A stretch of 64,000 nucleotides of DNA from Syngnathus acus (Eukaryota; Chordata; Actinopteri; Syngnathiformes; Syngnathidae), in contig NC_051102.1 in assembly GCF_901709675.1 (NCBI RefSeq), positions 2,014,912 through 2,078,911 on the forward strand. Direction: 5' to 3'. This document shows, in pieces, positions 1-15,647 of this stretch. The notes below the pieces were generated by a model. That model ran no database searches, was not told where the DNA came from, and saw only the letters and a program-made list of their open reading frames with translations. A program made the translations under genes and the position numbers. Each line of letters starts with the position of its first letter. The stretch's first letter is position 1.

Positions 1-23
1 TGCATGATATTAATGACACTTAC

Positions 24-256
24 AATCCTTGTATGTGGCGAATCCACAATATCCTTCATCTTCACAAAGCTGCTCAGTGATAGAACATGGTTCCCCCGCT
101 GGTCCAGGCCGACAATAAAGGCATCTCAGAGCTTCCCCTGACGAAAGAAAGCGCAAATCAACCCTTGGGTATTTTCAAGCTTTATCTCCAAAAGATGGAG
201 ACACACTCACCAACCGTAAAGAGCAAGGCAACGCTTTCTCACAGTAGAAGCTTCAT
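24..256 (-). pseudogene. Ly6/uPAR-family gene, partial, stop codon in signal-peptide exon
   Basis: Two exons of a three-finger (Ly6/uPAR) gene can be read on the minus strand; the last exon lies beyond the window start. Exon 2 (137-24) is bounded by AG and GT and encodes GEALRCLYC followed by spaced cysteines. It is a clear paralogue of exon 2 of the intact Ly6 gene at 812-1390, with the same splice phases (1 and 1). The only matching upstream exon (256-211) starts with ATG AAG CTT CTA CTG, ends at a GT donor in the right phase and has a signal-peptide-like run of Leu/Val, but its sixth codon is TGA (241-239). No later ATG lies before the donor. Either this is a young pseudogene, another first exon is used, or one base is wrong. 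The family relationship is firm; the pseudogene status is inference. Confidence 0.6.
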
Positions 257-811
257 TGTGTTCTTCTGTGAGAAAGAAAACATCAGATTTGACACAAGTT
301 TCCATAAAATCAAATTGAAATAGTTGGCTAACACAATCTTGCAAAAGTAAATTCAAAGCTACCTTTGCCGTCTGTCTCTTTTGACTTCTGCCGCACTCAG
401 TGATAACAGGTTGTTGGCATTTGTTCTTTTATGCTTGCTCAGTACTCATATTTACATAGATCTTTTTCCAAATATTAGTTAAGATTAATTAAGTAATGAC
501 GACTTCAAAAGTTATACGTGGGGAAACTAACACATTTTTAAAAAAACGGGGGGAAAAAATGGCATATCCCCTGGAGGAGAGTCCTTTTGGTTAATTGAAA
601 ATACAAATAATTTTTCTCAGAATTAATTCAAACTCAAGTTCTGCATAATGGAACATTTTGGCAAAAACAACACCCCTTTGATCCTGATGATAAAACAAAT
701 AATCTATTCCCCCGGAGGAGTTCCTTTGCTGGGAAAGTTCTGGTTCTTCACAGAACTAACCACAGAATCATAATAACAGAACACGTTGCAAAAAAATAAC
801 AAATTGCTTGT

Positions 812-1390
812 TTATTCATCAAACGTGTTGCACAGGTCGCTTCCGCAGCACTTTATCTGGATGAAACTGTTCCTCTGGAGCATCTGGCAGTCAGACAAGG
901 CCATGCACTTCTGGTATTGGCCAACTGGACAAATGAAAAATGGGAGACATTTTTCAAATTTGAATGTAAAACATCCCATTCACAGGAACTATGTGCCTAG
1001 TGAAAGAACAAATCTCACATGGCAATGTTTGGAACTTGGCGGCGGCGCAGCTATCTTTCTCTGGTTTGCATGCCTCCTCTGTGAGCTCGCAGTTCTCGCC
1101 GGCTTGTCTTGGCACGCAACGATGGCAGATGAGCGCTTCGCCTGGCAAAAAACAACAACCAAAAAACACAATCATTATCGAAGCATAATGCAACTTTGAA
1201 ATGAGAGCTAGGGAGGCTAACTTAAAGTGGACATATTGGGCCTAACATGGTACACCACATTCCTAGCAGACCTTCACAATAATAAATAACAAATACAAGT
1301 GCATTGACGTTTGTTCAGTGGAGAATGAGTAGCAGTCTCACCTGCGGCTAACAGCAGCATGATGCTTAAAGCTAACACTAGCGACTTCAT
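812..1390 (-). CDS. Secreted Ly6/uPAR-family (three-finger) protein, 3 coding exons
   Basis: Coding exons 1390-1342, 1141-1019 and 924-812 join in frame with GT-AG borders to a 94-residue protein. Residues 1-17 form a signal peptide (MKSLVLALSIMLLLAAG). The mature part has ten cysteines in the Ly6 spacing, starting LICHRC and ending in the family signature KCCGSDLCN shortly before the stop. No hydrophobic C-terminal tail follows, so a GPI anchor is unlikely and the protein is probably secreted. The 5'UTR appears to be spliced: a donor (GAG/GTAAGT) at 1892/1891 and an acceptor at 1410-1409 leave a short leader before the ATG. Ly6 proteins are small extracellular ligands or modulators of receptors; the specific partner cannot be told from sequence. 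It lies in tandem with the damaged paralogue at 24-256, so this is probably the edge of a Ly6 cluster. Confidence 0.88.
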
Positions 1391-1572
1391 GTTAACGTTC
1401 AGCGTCGCCTGTAAGACAACAAGATGATGCAAGTTACATATTGACAGCAGGAGACCTTTTAAAATCTCTTCTAGAAAAGGGTTGTTATTTGAAGCGCCCA
1501 TTTTAGGTGTTAATATATTAAAAACAAGTCAAATCAAAGTATTTGATGTCAAAAAACAACACGCCTTTAAAG

Positions 1573-1876
1573 TTAAAGTTGAGTTAAAGCCCCAATGATC
1601 GTCACACACACATCTGGGTTGCGGTGAAATTTGTCCTCTGCATTTAACCCATCCCCGTGTGATTTTGATCCATCCCCTGGGGGAGAGGGGAGCAGTGAGC
1701 AGCAGCGGTGCCGCGCTCGGGAATCATTTGGTGATCTAACCCCCCAATTCCAACCCTTAATGCTGAGTGCCAAGCAGGGAGGCAATTTTCATAGTCTTTG
1801 GTATGACCTGGCCGGGGTTTGAACCCATAACCTTCCAGTCTCAGGGTGGACACTCTACCACTAGGCCACTGAGCTG
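1573..1876 (-). repeat. tRNA-derived SINE, copy 1
   Basis: The minus strand begins with a tRNA-like head: an A box (GTGGCCTAGTGG) and a B box (GGTTCAAACCC). A body shared with the copies at 42031 and 48957 follows. It sits in the 5'UTR intron of the Ly6 gene, starting about 14 bases from the splice donor. About ten differences separate it from the 48957 copy. Confidence 0.85.
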
Positions 1877-1949
1877 TTAAAGTTTACTTACCTCGCAGAC
1901 TTGTTGGTCTCTGCCGGTAAAAGCAATGCCCTCGCTGACGTGAGGTCTC

Positions 1950-1957
1950 TTTTTATA
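1950..1957 (-). promoter_or_regulatory. TATA box of the Ly6 gene
   Basis: TATAAAAA on the minus strand lies about 60 bases upstream of the inferred 5'UTR donor (1892/1891). Transcription would start near 1926 and give a leader exon of about 35 bases. Position and sequence fit a core promoter; no transcript data. Confidence 0.55.
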
Positions 1958-3427
1958 GCCGCATGTATTTGCTCGGCCAATCTGTCCGCCCACGGTTGTG
2001 TGCACTCCACCAGGGTTCAGGGTCATTACTGGCGAATCGCCTTAAGCAAGATGCGTCCGCCCATGTGTGCCGGCATACTAAGAGCAAATATGCGTCTGTC
2101 AGACACTCATGACGATATATTTTGCTCATTCTGTCCAGACACAAAGGACACGCTGATGTTGGTCAAAGTCTCAGCAAGGTTGACCTACAGACAGTTACAA
2201 AAGCATTTTTGTTCACATTTGTTTGTACCACCGTATTATAATTGTGGATCCTAGAAATTTAAATGTCATGATAGTGAACACTTCCTGTAGTGTAGAGCAA
2301 ACATTTGTGTACAATAGAGGCCATTCTAAAGCATTCAGAGTATAAACCCTAAATATAGCTCAAACAAACGCATCATCCTAAACCCTTAGAAATAAACAGT
2401 TTACAGATTATTTGATTTTGAAAAAGTGCACTTGGACTGCAATGTGCCACTTTGCTGCTATATATAACTGTATACTCATTATTCTGCTCATTTATTTGAA
2501 GTATTTAATTTTCATGATTTGATTTGTGTCCCAATCTCACTGAACTTGGCAGGTAAGCGGTACTTTGGCGTCCTCTATTGGCAATCTACCAATAAGCGCA
2601 ATCATGAAAAAAAAATACAAAATATATGCTTTATATCAGAAGGTGGCGCCAGAGTACTAATAAAACGACAAACCTTGGATTCGCATTACGTAATACACTG
2701 AAAAAAGTTTTCGATATTTTGTCAAGTGGTTGTATGAAATAAATCCACTTTTAGTGGACTATGCATCTACTTAAAAATGTATTTGGATCCGGATAATTTA
2801 GTTTTGTGCAAAATTGTTCTATAAATTCAACACACCATTTTTTGGTTGTATGTATCACTGCAACTCCCCAAAATATTGTTTATAGTTTATGTATATATAA
2901 AAATAGGGATGAGTTGAAGAGCAATAATTATAATTAAATTTTATTCTTAATTTTTGATTAGATACTTTATGTTATACATAAAGATTATTTGTTGGATGCA
3001 TTGTTGTTCTAGTGGCTTTTTTTTTTTTCCAGATTTTGGTATTAGAAACTGAGAAGCCCTTTTAACTCGTTTGTGATACAGGGTGATTAAAATACAACTA
3101 AATTGAATTCTAAGGTCCAGACAACCAATGCGCAATATGCAATGATGTACTACATGTAAAGTAAACTGTTCTAATATAACCATGAACTGCAGACAATGGT
3201 TTCTCCGAGGTAGTTCATTGTGGATATTGTTAGTGAGGGGTTATTCATCCCTCTCGAAGAGACTGTCCCGGCGGTGATATGTGCCTGATACATGGCGGCC
3301 GTGCAGACAAATGAGTGTCACTCTGCTTTTTGTCACTAATGAGGAACCCTGTGGCGACACCATAGTCACGGTGTATGAGTATCATGCTGCTCATCTAACA
3401 CATGAACTTTGCCTATTCTATTTGTCA

Positions 3428-3500
3428 TTAGTTTAGTGTGTGTGTGTGGGGGGGTGGGGGGGGTTAGGGTTAGGGTGAGGGGATTGTGGGGGGGGGGGCA
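3428..3500 (+). repeat. G-rich tract with two TTAGGG units
   Basis: A TG/G-rich run contains GGTTAGGGTTAGGGTGAGGG, two exact vertebrate telomere units and near-units, followed by a run of 11 G. Several G-runs could form a G-quadruplex. Confidence 0.6.
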
Positions 3501-3833
3501 TAAATGTAAAATCATTACCAATCCCACTTTTTATAGTATTTTCTACACATGGTGACTAGTTTGAGCTGTGTACGAGGCAGATGGTCTCCAACAGGAGCAT
3601 TGATCACAGGGCCGACCTATGATCAGTCACCATTGCACATGCTTGATAGCCAAGCAGATGACCAGACTAAGGGATAACATGACGTGCCTAATACTGTTTT
3701 GTTGCAACAAGAAGGCCAAGAAAATGTCTCTCCATCCAGTAATTTCCAATAAAGCTTAGACTGATTAAGGCAGCAGCTCAAAGACAGCATTTAAAGTGGA
3801 TATACATGTTAACACATTTCTAATATTCAAATC

Positions 3834-3925
3834 CAGCATCAGCATCATTGTCATCATCATTTCCATCATCATATACTATCGATAGTCCTCACGATCATCA
3901 TCTTCATCACAATCATCATCGTTAT
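3834..3925 (+). repeat. Interrupted (ATC)n microsatellite
   Basis: Repeated ATC/TCATCA units with point interruptions. An ordinary simple repeat. Confidence 0.7.
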
Positions 3926-4196
3926 AAAGTGTCATAACGTTTTTTTGCGTAATTCTTCTCGCAAAAATTATGATAGAATACAATAGAAAATAATTCATAC
4001 TGTACTTATATTGAGCGCTTACTTCAGTCCGGCCCCCGATCAGATTTCATATTGTCCGCAGCTTCGGTCTTATAATGTATTATTTATGGGCCGCCTGCAC
4101 TGTCAAACTGAATTTAAAAAAAAAATGAACCTTGAACCTGTAATTCCTCCTATTACCAAAGGGTGGCATCACCACCCCTCGCCGCTCATTTCTGCC

Positions 4197-5003
4197 ATGG
4201 CGACTGCAAAGAAAACGAGGACAGCTGACATTGAGGGCCGTCGCTTTCAAGAGAAATGGGAATTACAATACTTCCTCGCTGAAAATCAAGGCAATTGTGT
4301 TTGTCTAATTTCTAAAGAGACGGTTGTCTTGTTTAAGGACTTCAACCTAAAGAGACACTAGTAGACTAAACATGCTGACACATACGACAAGCTAAGAGGG
4401 AGTAACCGCGCTGATAAAGTGAAGCAGCTCCAAGCTGAAATGGCATCACAACAGCGATTCTTCACGCGGGGCTGTGAGTCAAAATTAAATAAAAAATAAA
4501 TATTACTTAATATTAAATATTACGAAGTGGCCATGTTAATACTGTTGATGTTATAAACCTGTAGACATGACACAAACTATTACTTTCTGAAAGATATTGT
4601 AAATGACAAGAGCAAAACTCACTTGTTTTAAGTTTTAATAATAACAGACAAATTTGCATTACTTATAACTCCTGTTTAAAATGTTCATGAGGCAAAAATT
4701 ATTTTAAACTCATGTAAATGTAAGGTATTTCAAACAGTTTGTTCAATGTTATCTGACTCTTCAGATACGAATGAAAGGCAGAATTTGTGTTTTTAGAGTT
4801 GATCACATCTGCCTGAATGGCTTATATTTGGTTATTTTGTCATTTGAAAAATAAAGACAATTGTGACAATGAAATTTGTTTTATAACAGTGTGTATTTGC
4901 ATGAAATTTTGTCGTTAAAAAATGTCTGAAAAAACTATTGGCCCCCGGGCCCCTTCACTTTATTAAATCTGGCCCTCCTTGCAAAAAGTTTGGGCACCCC
5001 TGG
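4197..5003 (+). mobile_element. hAT (Charlie-like) transposon fossil
   Basis: The frame from 4197 matches the N-terminal BED-type zinc-finger start of hAT transposases related to GTF2IRD2/ZBED proteins: FQEKWELQYFLAENQGN, then CLISKETV and FNLKRH. Two stop codons follow at once (4359-4364), and the homology goes on in the same frame past them (KHADTYDKLRGS, then KVKQLQAEMASQQRFFTR) until about 4480. The rest of the transposase is missing. The right end at 4983-5003 reads AAAGTTTGGGCACCCCTGG, a typical hAT terminus. I could not find the matching left terminus. The element is dead. Confidence 0.75.
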
Positions 5004-5566
5004 CTTACTTGTTAACTGTCGTAAAATCTCGCGATGACTCCGCCTCCTTCCATTCCTCACTCAAGCTGCCGTCGGACACATTGCAATCTTGCTGGTTCTC
5101 TATCCAAGTCGACAGAAATGCAGATTAAAGGTCAGCACTTTTTTTCCTCACACCTTAAACACATTATTATGGAATTTAACGATGCGTTGCAACGCCAGCG
5201 CCCCTTTAGTGGTTTTGGCCGATATTATACAACTTGTTAGGTCGCAGCCTCCCTGAAATAGACAAGCAGCAGCCCCGATTTAGATTGTTAAGTCCCCACA
5301 TCCGGGCAATTGTCATTTCAAAATAATAGCGCGTCTTACTAATTTTCTAGCTTCCGTTATCAGCTTGTTATTTGCGAGTTGTAACAAAGGTGCCTAAGTG
5401 AAGTTCAGAGGCAAGTTTAAGTAATTTTATATTCTGGAGTCCAAAGGTTTTCGGTCTGTTGAGCATGTCTGCTACCCTGTCATTCATCACTTGCATTGTC
5501 TGGCACCCTGTCAAACATTAACACAATGTTGTTTTGCATGCACTCCATTCAGTTTGACGAGCTGTC

Positions 5567-7768
5567 ATGGCCGAGCTGAGCGGAAAGATCCAGACCGTCT
5601 TGGGTCTGCTGGACCCAGACCAGTTGGGCCGCACCATGACCCACGAGCACCTGACCATGACCTTTGAGTGCTGCTACGTACCCCCGCCACCAGAGTACCA
5701 CCAAACAGCCGAGAACCCCTTCCAGATGCGCCACGGACACTGGCTGAGGCAGAACCCGTACAGGTGCCACGAGAACCTGCTCCTGTGCCAGGAGACGGAG
5801 GCTGTGCGTGATGAGCTGCTGGCCTACAAGAAGGCGGGCGGCGGGAGCGTGGTGGAGAACACCACCACGGGCATTGACCGGGATCTGCCGACCCTCAGGA
5901 GGCTGGCCAAAGAAACCGGGGTCAACATCGTGGCGGGGGCCGGGTACTATGTGGACTGCACGCACTCGGACGATACGAGGAAAATGAGTGTGGAGAAGGT
6001 GCGCACAAAAAATAGGTGACAATAGTGGGAAAAAAATGGGTGTAAAAATCCAAAACTTTCACATGTTGTATAGGAACAAAAAATAAACATCACAAAAACA
6101 ATACAGAAACATAAAGCAAAAAATACAATAATACATGGAAAAATAACACAAATAGAGGGGAAAAAAATCTCAAATAATGGGAAAAAATTGACAGACTGAA
6201 ACAAAGTAAGAAAGTATGAAAAAAAGATGCACAAATATTTGACCAAAATACACTTTTCAAACATCCTCATCTTTATCATGTTACTTTTTTCCTAAATCTG
6301 TTTATTGTGTCATTTGTTTGAATTTGTATTCATTTATAATAACGCTCAATATTTTCCAGAATTGTTTAGTTTGTTTCTGACGCTAATTGCGCTTTCCTTA
6401 CCAGCTGACAGACATCATCATAGGCGAGGTCCTCCACGGTGCCGATGGGACGGACATCCGCTGCGGCGTGATCGGTGAGATCGGCACCGGCTGGCCCATC
6501 ACGGACAGCGAGAGGAAGGTGCTGCGGGCGGCGGCCCATGCCCAAGCCCAGCTCGGCTGCCCGGTCATCATCCATCCCGGCCGCAACGCCGCCGCTCCGG
6601 CCGAGGTCGTCCGCATTCTTCAGGAAGCAGGGGGCGACATCGGCAAGACGGTCATGTCGCATCTGGACAGGTGAGGAGCATGCTGGGACACGTGGAGCTA
6701 ATAATGTCATACAAGTGATTAAACAATTATTTGGTGAAAAATCATGAGATTATTTTTCACAAGATTATGCCCATTTTGTTTTTTTTAAACTTTTTTTCTC
6801 AGAGTACATATTGTCAATCAGTGGAATTGCTAAATAAATGAGGCAGAACAAAATGGGCTTTTCAACTGTGCAAAAAAAAAATCGCAAAATTGTGGAACTT
6901 GATATTAAAGTTTATTTTTGGAAAATATTCAGTTTTATCTCAGTAATTAACATAAAAAGAAATCTGAAAAAATATACACAATTGTTTCATCTTTTGTCAG
7001 AAATATACAATTTAGATTTTTAAAAGATGTGACTTTCTCTTTAAATTTTACATTTTTCCCCTCCAAATATATCTTATTCTTTGAAGCAATTTTCAATTGA
7101 GAATTGTATTAACACTGCTGGCAATGCATGTAACCCCTCAAGCTAATTCCTCCGCTGTAATTGAGTTTTACAACTTGTACTTTGAACCGACCGTGAAGTT
7201 AATCATTCCACAATTCACCTTTGCTACAATGGCTCCAGATTTATGTATGTATTTATTTAATCTCGTGTTTATGTCGTTGCAGGACCATCTTCAGCTACTC
7301 TGAACTTCTGGATTTCGCTGAGAACGGGAGTTACCTGGAATACGACCTCTTTGGATTGGAGACTCTTAACTACGTCTTCAACCGGGACGTGGACATGCCC
7401 AGTGACAGCCAGAGAATCAATGCGTCAGTACACCAGTGAACCTTCACTTGTTAAAAAAATAACTACAGTATATATTTTACATGATCTGAGACACTCGAGA
7501 ACTTTAGTGTGTCATTGTTTTTCCCCCCTCCTCCTCTTCTTCTTCCTGCACGTTCAGCTTGGTCTTCCTGGTGAAAGAAGGCTACGAGGACAAGATCGTG
7601 ATCGCGCACGACATCCACACCAAGGACCGCCTGTGCAAGTACGGCGGTCACGGCTACTCGCACATCCTGCTCAACATTGTGCCCAAGATGCTGACGCGGG
7701 GCATCTCACAGACGCAGGTAGACAAGATTCTGGTAGACAACCCCAAACGCTGGCTCACCTTCAAATGA
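5567..7768 (+). CDS. pter: Phosphotriesterase-related protein (N-acetyltaurine hydrolase), 4 coding exons
   Basis: Exons 5567-5998, 6405-6670, 7283-7423 and 7558-7768 join in frame with GT-AG borders to 349 residues, the same length as human PTER. The N-terminus has the metal-binding T-H-E-H of the amidohydrolase/phosphotriesterase fold (MTHEHLTM, about residues 25-32). Exon 2 carries [12 protein letters not shown] and the later ligand histidines (IIHPGRN and MSHLDR), and exon 4 has the [12 protein letters not shown] segment with another His/Asp ligand. PTER has recently been shown in mammals to hydrolyse N-acetyltaurine to taurine and acetate, and linked to feeding and body weight; that is family knowledge. 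All key residues are present, so the enzyme is probably active. The gene is unusually compact (2.2 kb). An AATAAA near 8203 could be its polyadenylation signal. It sits next to c1ql3, as PTER does in human. Confidence 0.96.
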
Positions 7769-8235
7769 AGAATGGCAAGAAAAAGGCCGGCGTTTTTTTT
7801 TTTCATTTGTTTAATGAAGCCATAATGATTTTCTTTTTCATTGTGGGATGACGAGCCAACAGTGAGATGTAATGTGACAGTAATGAAATAATTTGGGCCT
7901 TCGATCAATCACGGGATGCAATTTTGTCTCTTGTAATGAAGATGATCATGATGAAATTAAGCACTGTAAGTAGCCCACACTGATTTATTTGCTGGACACA
8001 TTTGGATTCCAAGAGCATTTTGAGTTGTTGAATAGATTAATCGGACATTATTAGCATTTTTAAATCGGAAAAAATAGGCAATTTTCCTTATCTTTTTTTT
8101 TTTTAAATACATTATATCAGTAAAAACATCACAATCATGACATGGAACTTTTTTAATTCTTTTAATTTGTATTCATCCATTATACATATTCTATTTTGAT
8201 CAAAATAAAATAAAAACATTGACATAGCAATTCAG

Positions 8236-8420
8236 GTATTTAGTAAGTAGTAGGTGTGGTGCGAGTGCAAATGGTTGTTTGTCTCTGTGTGCCCTGCGAT
8301 TGGCTGGCTACCGGTTCAGGGTGTCCCCCGCCTACTGCCCGATGCCGGCTGGGATAGGCTCCAGCACACCCGTGACCCCCGTGGGGACTAAGCGGTTCAG
8401 AAAATGGATGGATGGATAGT
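8236..8420 (+). repeat. Teleost SINE/LINE tail with ATGGATGG end
   Basis: The sequence TGCGATTGGCTGGCTACCGG, then GGGATAGGCTCCAGC and a final AAAATGGATGGATGGA is the 3' part of a very common teleost retroposon. The tRNA-like head is missing. Related scraps lie at 21182-21215 (reverse), 25355-25500 and 48490-48560. Confidence 0.8.
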
Positions 8421-10320
8421 CAGGGGTTTTTTTTTTTTCGCATTTAGTCTATATTGCTGGGATCCCCGTATCGCTGGAACGATCACTTTTAAAGAAAGCA
8501 ACAAAAAACAAAAAAATTGTTTGTTTAGCCATTCCCAGAGCATCGTCAAAGAGAGTCAGCCATTTTCAACATGCTGTAAAACAGGTTGTAAAAACAATAT
8601 ACTCACATGGGGACTGTTCAATAGTATTAATTTGCTTAAAAAAAAAAATTTTGGACATATGGACTTCAGTCTGACACCAGACATTTCTTATATCTTCATT
8701 AAACTTCAAGTGGGTATGACAAGTGAACACCTTGAGGCAGACAAGCATGTTTTGCTTATTTGAAGGATTGCTGGTGATACCGTACAACCCTTTTCTTAAG
8801 TTATTTCCACACAAGTTTCACTCATATACACTATCACAAAATATGTTCAGGTTACGAAGTACAAATTTAGTCCACAGAGACTCACATAAATTTATTTCTT
8901 ACTGGGATTACATACATTGACTATAATTGGCCGTCAGCTTTCATTCACTAGCAGCCATGTGTAAACGCCAAACAAACCCGTTCCAGTCCATGTCACAAAA
9001 GCACACGCGTGTTAGCATAGCTGCCGCTTCCTAACGAGCACGCCGCTCATCAGTATGCCGCGGCCGCTGTCATGTCACGGCGGCGGCAAACGAGTCGGCC
9101 CCCTCGGCGACGCGTCTAACGGGAGGGCCCAGATGAAGGACGCGCTCTCCTCTCTCGTCTGGGAACAGGTGGCTTCACAGGGTGACTTCATGCCATGATC
9201 AATGGCCGCCGCGGTCGGGGCCAAACTTTTGATGAATCTTGCGGGATGATTAAAACTGTAAATTATATATAATATTCATATTTGGAAGGGAGTGGTGTCG
9301 AGGAGGGGGTTGACAGCGGGTGGATCGATGGCGTGTCACCCGGGGGGTCAAGGACATGTTGCTGTCATGTGTGCTGACGAACCGTTTGGCCAGCGAGCCG
9401 CCTGACCAACTGTCATTTTGGACGAGAAGGACGGCATTTTTTTTTCAAGATGGCAGCTTTTTGGGATCATGCGTCACTCCAGATTGCTTCAAAATGCAAT
9501 CTATTTTCTCCAAATAAAAACACAGATTGAAGATGCAGCTTTGGGGACATCTCTAAGTCTCTTGTTATTTTTCTGCACTTTCTGAGATGCCCTAAGATGG
9601 CGTCAAAGCCATGTTCAATGGAAATTGTGTGCTTTGGCGCCATCTTGTGGCATCATGCTGTCAAAAAATGTGACATGGAAGGGTGAGGAGGAGCAGACAC
9701 TCATAGAAAAATAGTGATTTGGCGCATCTTTTGACATTTTTAATCAGTTATAGACCTGTTGGCTGGGGTGTCAATTACTTGTTTATGACATTATGCGACT
9801 ATGAGGGTACAAATGGTGCGCAATGTCGACCCTGAGCATCTTTAAAGCAGTGGAGGAAAAGCACACACTCTATCAAGATAATCGTTCAGATACGTTTGAC
9901 AACTGAATGAGTCATTTCTGACTTTGATCGGAAAACATTGCTCAAAACACTACTAATCCGTTCCATTCACAAGGCTTGCCGAACGAATGAACTATAGTGG
10001 GCCTAAAACAGATCCAAGGGGCGCTACTGAGAAAGCATTCTGAAGCGTTGTGTATAATTTTGGTTCAAGACACACATGTATAGCATGTTCTATTATACGG
10101 CAGCAGCTACATTACAACATGGCAGCGCTTCACAGTTCATCCAGCTGGACATCAATCAGGCTACATGTCAACAATTACATTACAATCTCCCCGGCAGGCT
10201 CGTTTGGTGAACAAGGACGATGTGAATCTCTGTCTCTACTAATCCAACAAGTAATGGAGCGTGCGAGGGAGGAAGCAAGCGAGAGAGAGATAGCGAGTGG
10301 ACTAGCCCCTGGGTTTGTTT
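8421..10320. other. Intergenic, no gene recognised
   Basis: Between pter and the end of c1ql3, which converge. A GC-richer block at 8990-9250 stands out but gives no recognisable exon. The c1ql3 3'UTR should occupy the right edge. Confidence 0.5.
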
Positions 10321-14069
<3,749 letters not shown>

Positions 14070-14237
14070 CCGTAATTTTCGGACTATAAGTCGCACCGGA
14101 GTATAAGTCGCACCAGCCATAAAATGCCCAAAAAAGTGAAAAAAAACATATATATGTATATAAGTCGCTCCTGAGTATAAGTCGCCCCCCCACCCAAACT
14201 ATGAAAAAAACCGCGACTTATAGTCCGAAAATTACGG
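14070..14237. mobile_element. 'TATAAGTCGC' MITE, short form, 168 bp
   Basis: Terminal inverted repeats CCGTAATTTTCGGACTATAA at the left and their complement at the right, flanked by TA on both sides. The interior has repeated AGTATAAGTCGC units. The same ends bound the 1.9-kb element at 28297-30195. No coding capacity. The TA target site would fit a Tc1/mariner-type mobiliser (inference). Confidence 0.88.
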
Positions 14238-15647
14238 TATACGTTTTATGTTGTACTTTAAAGCCACTTGTTAGGCAGGATTCATGGGGCTCAACCAAAA
14301 CTGCCCCTGGCTACATACTATGAAAACCTCTGTCATTATTACGAGTTGTGATAGGAGTATTGGTTGCAGTAATAATACTAGTAAAAACAATTTATGATTG
14401 GGCTTTTAATTAATTAAATACTCATTGACAAGATTTGATTAATAAACAAATTAATTCACCAATAAATGAAAACTTCCATGAAGCGTTGCTAGGCAGAATT
14501 TGTGGAACTTATTACCTGCTCAATAAGTCTATATTTAGACACATTTATATGGTTACTCTGTGTCAATATAGATCACATCTTCTGCATGTGATGAGGTGCT
14601 GTATGCTCACATGAAGCTACTTTCATAACAAAATGTTTGTTGATTAGGGTTTTTTGTTGTTATCATATGAAAATGGCAGTGTTAATCACCTTGGAGAAAA
14701 GAACACATTTTCAGTGGGTGAGGGCGGTGAGCAAGAGGGAGAATATAGTACATAAAGGCGCAGTGTGACATACTGCCGTGGCTGTGAGTCAGTCCACGGG
14801 CACTTGTTAGCCTCTATTCTTTCTTTTTATTCCTCCACACAGTTCCAGTGAGTCAGGCAAGCCTCATTGACCACCGCCATGTCAAAAGCGCACCAGCCAC
14901 CACTCCTGCAATTGCACACACACACACACGCACACACACACACACACAAAAACATCATTTCAAACAGCAGCTAAATTAAGGGGGTGTCCATTGTTGACTT
15001 TCATGTGCAGCAAAGTGTACTCACCTCGGGCCCAAAAGTCATGAAAGATTCCTCCGGCGGGCCTGACAGCCGCTTTTGACGTTCATTTACAGCCAGTCAA
15101 GGCAGCAGTCCCTGGAGGGAGGGGGGGGGGGGGGAGTAGGGGGGGTTGTCTGATGATTCCTGACATCTGGACAAGCAGATGTTCAGAGGACATGAATAAA
15201 ACATGGAGCACGGATTGTCTAATAGAATGTGTGAGGGTGCGAGAAGTCCACAAGACGGAGATGAGAGAGAGAGATACTGCATGAAATATGGATGCTGTGT
15301 ATGAAGGCTGGGGGTGGGGGAAATCTCGTTTAGGCGGGGGTCAGAGTATGGTGGATCCTCGAGTGGGTCTTTCATTACCCGGGAGTTGTGGACATTTCAT
15401 AAGGTACACCTGCAAGATTAAATCACATTCCTTTACTAAAGTAGTTATCATATAAAATAAGTGTACCACTGATGTTAGCAGCATGAGTGGTTCATAATAT
15501 TAGGAACAGATCTTTTTTTTTGTGATGTACCACATAACATGATCATAGCACATTGACTTGCACAGATATCAGACACAAACCAATTTTTTTTTTTTTTTTA
15601 CAGATAATGTGATAGTTAATGTTTCCTTGAAGGGAAATAGTTTGCCA
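14238..15647. other. Intergenic, simple repeats only
   Basis: Holds a CA dinucleotide run (about 14912-14948) and a G-run at 15119-15135. No gene recognised. Confidence 0.5.

Larger units (their letters stand above)
1958..4196. other. Intergenic stretch, AT-rich, no gene seen
   Basis: No open frame here resembles a known protein. It holds a short telomere-like tract near 3460, an interrupted ATC trinucleotide repeat at 3834-3925 and AT-rich DNA of unknown origin. Confidence 0.6.

Noticed and set aside
239-241. TGA as selenocysteine in the Ly6 paralogue
   Set aside because: Ly6 signal peptides have no use for it, the 3' part is outside the window, and no SECIS can be shown. A mutation is simpler.
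1800-1876. A tRNA gene on the minus strand (similar heads at 42031 and 48957)
   Set aside because: A and B boxes are present, but each is followed by the same non-tRNA body, and the cloverleaf is not well kept. They are SINE heads.
5549-6022. 157-codon minus-strand frame over pter exon 1
   Set aside because: Shadow of the conserved coding exon on the other strand.
8990-9250. GC-rich block as a possible exon or CpG island
   Set aside because: No frame with known similarity and no nearby gene start; left as unexplained intergenic DNA.
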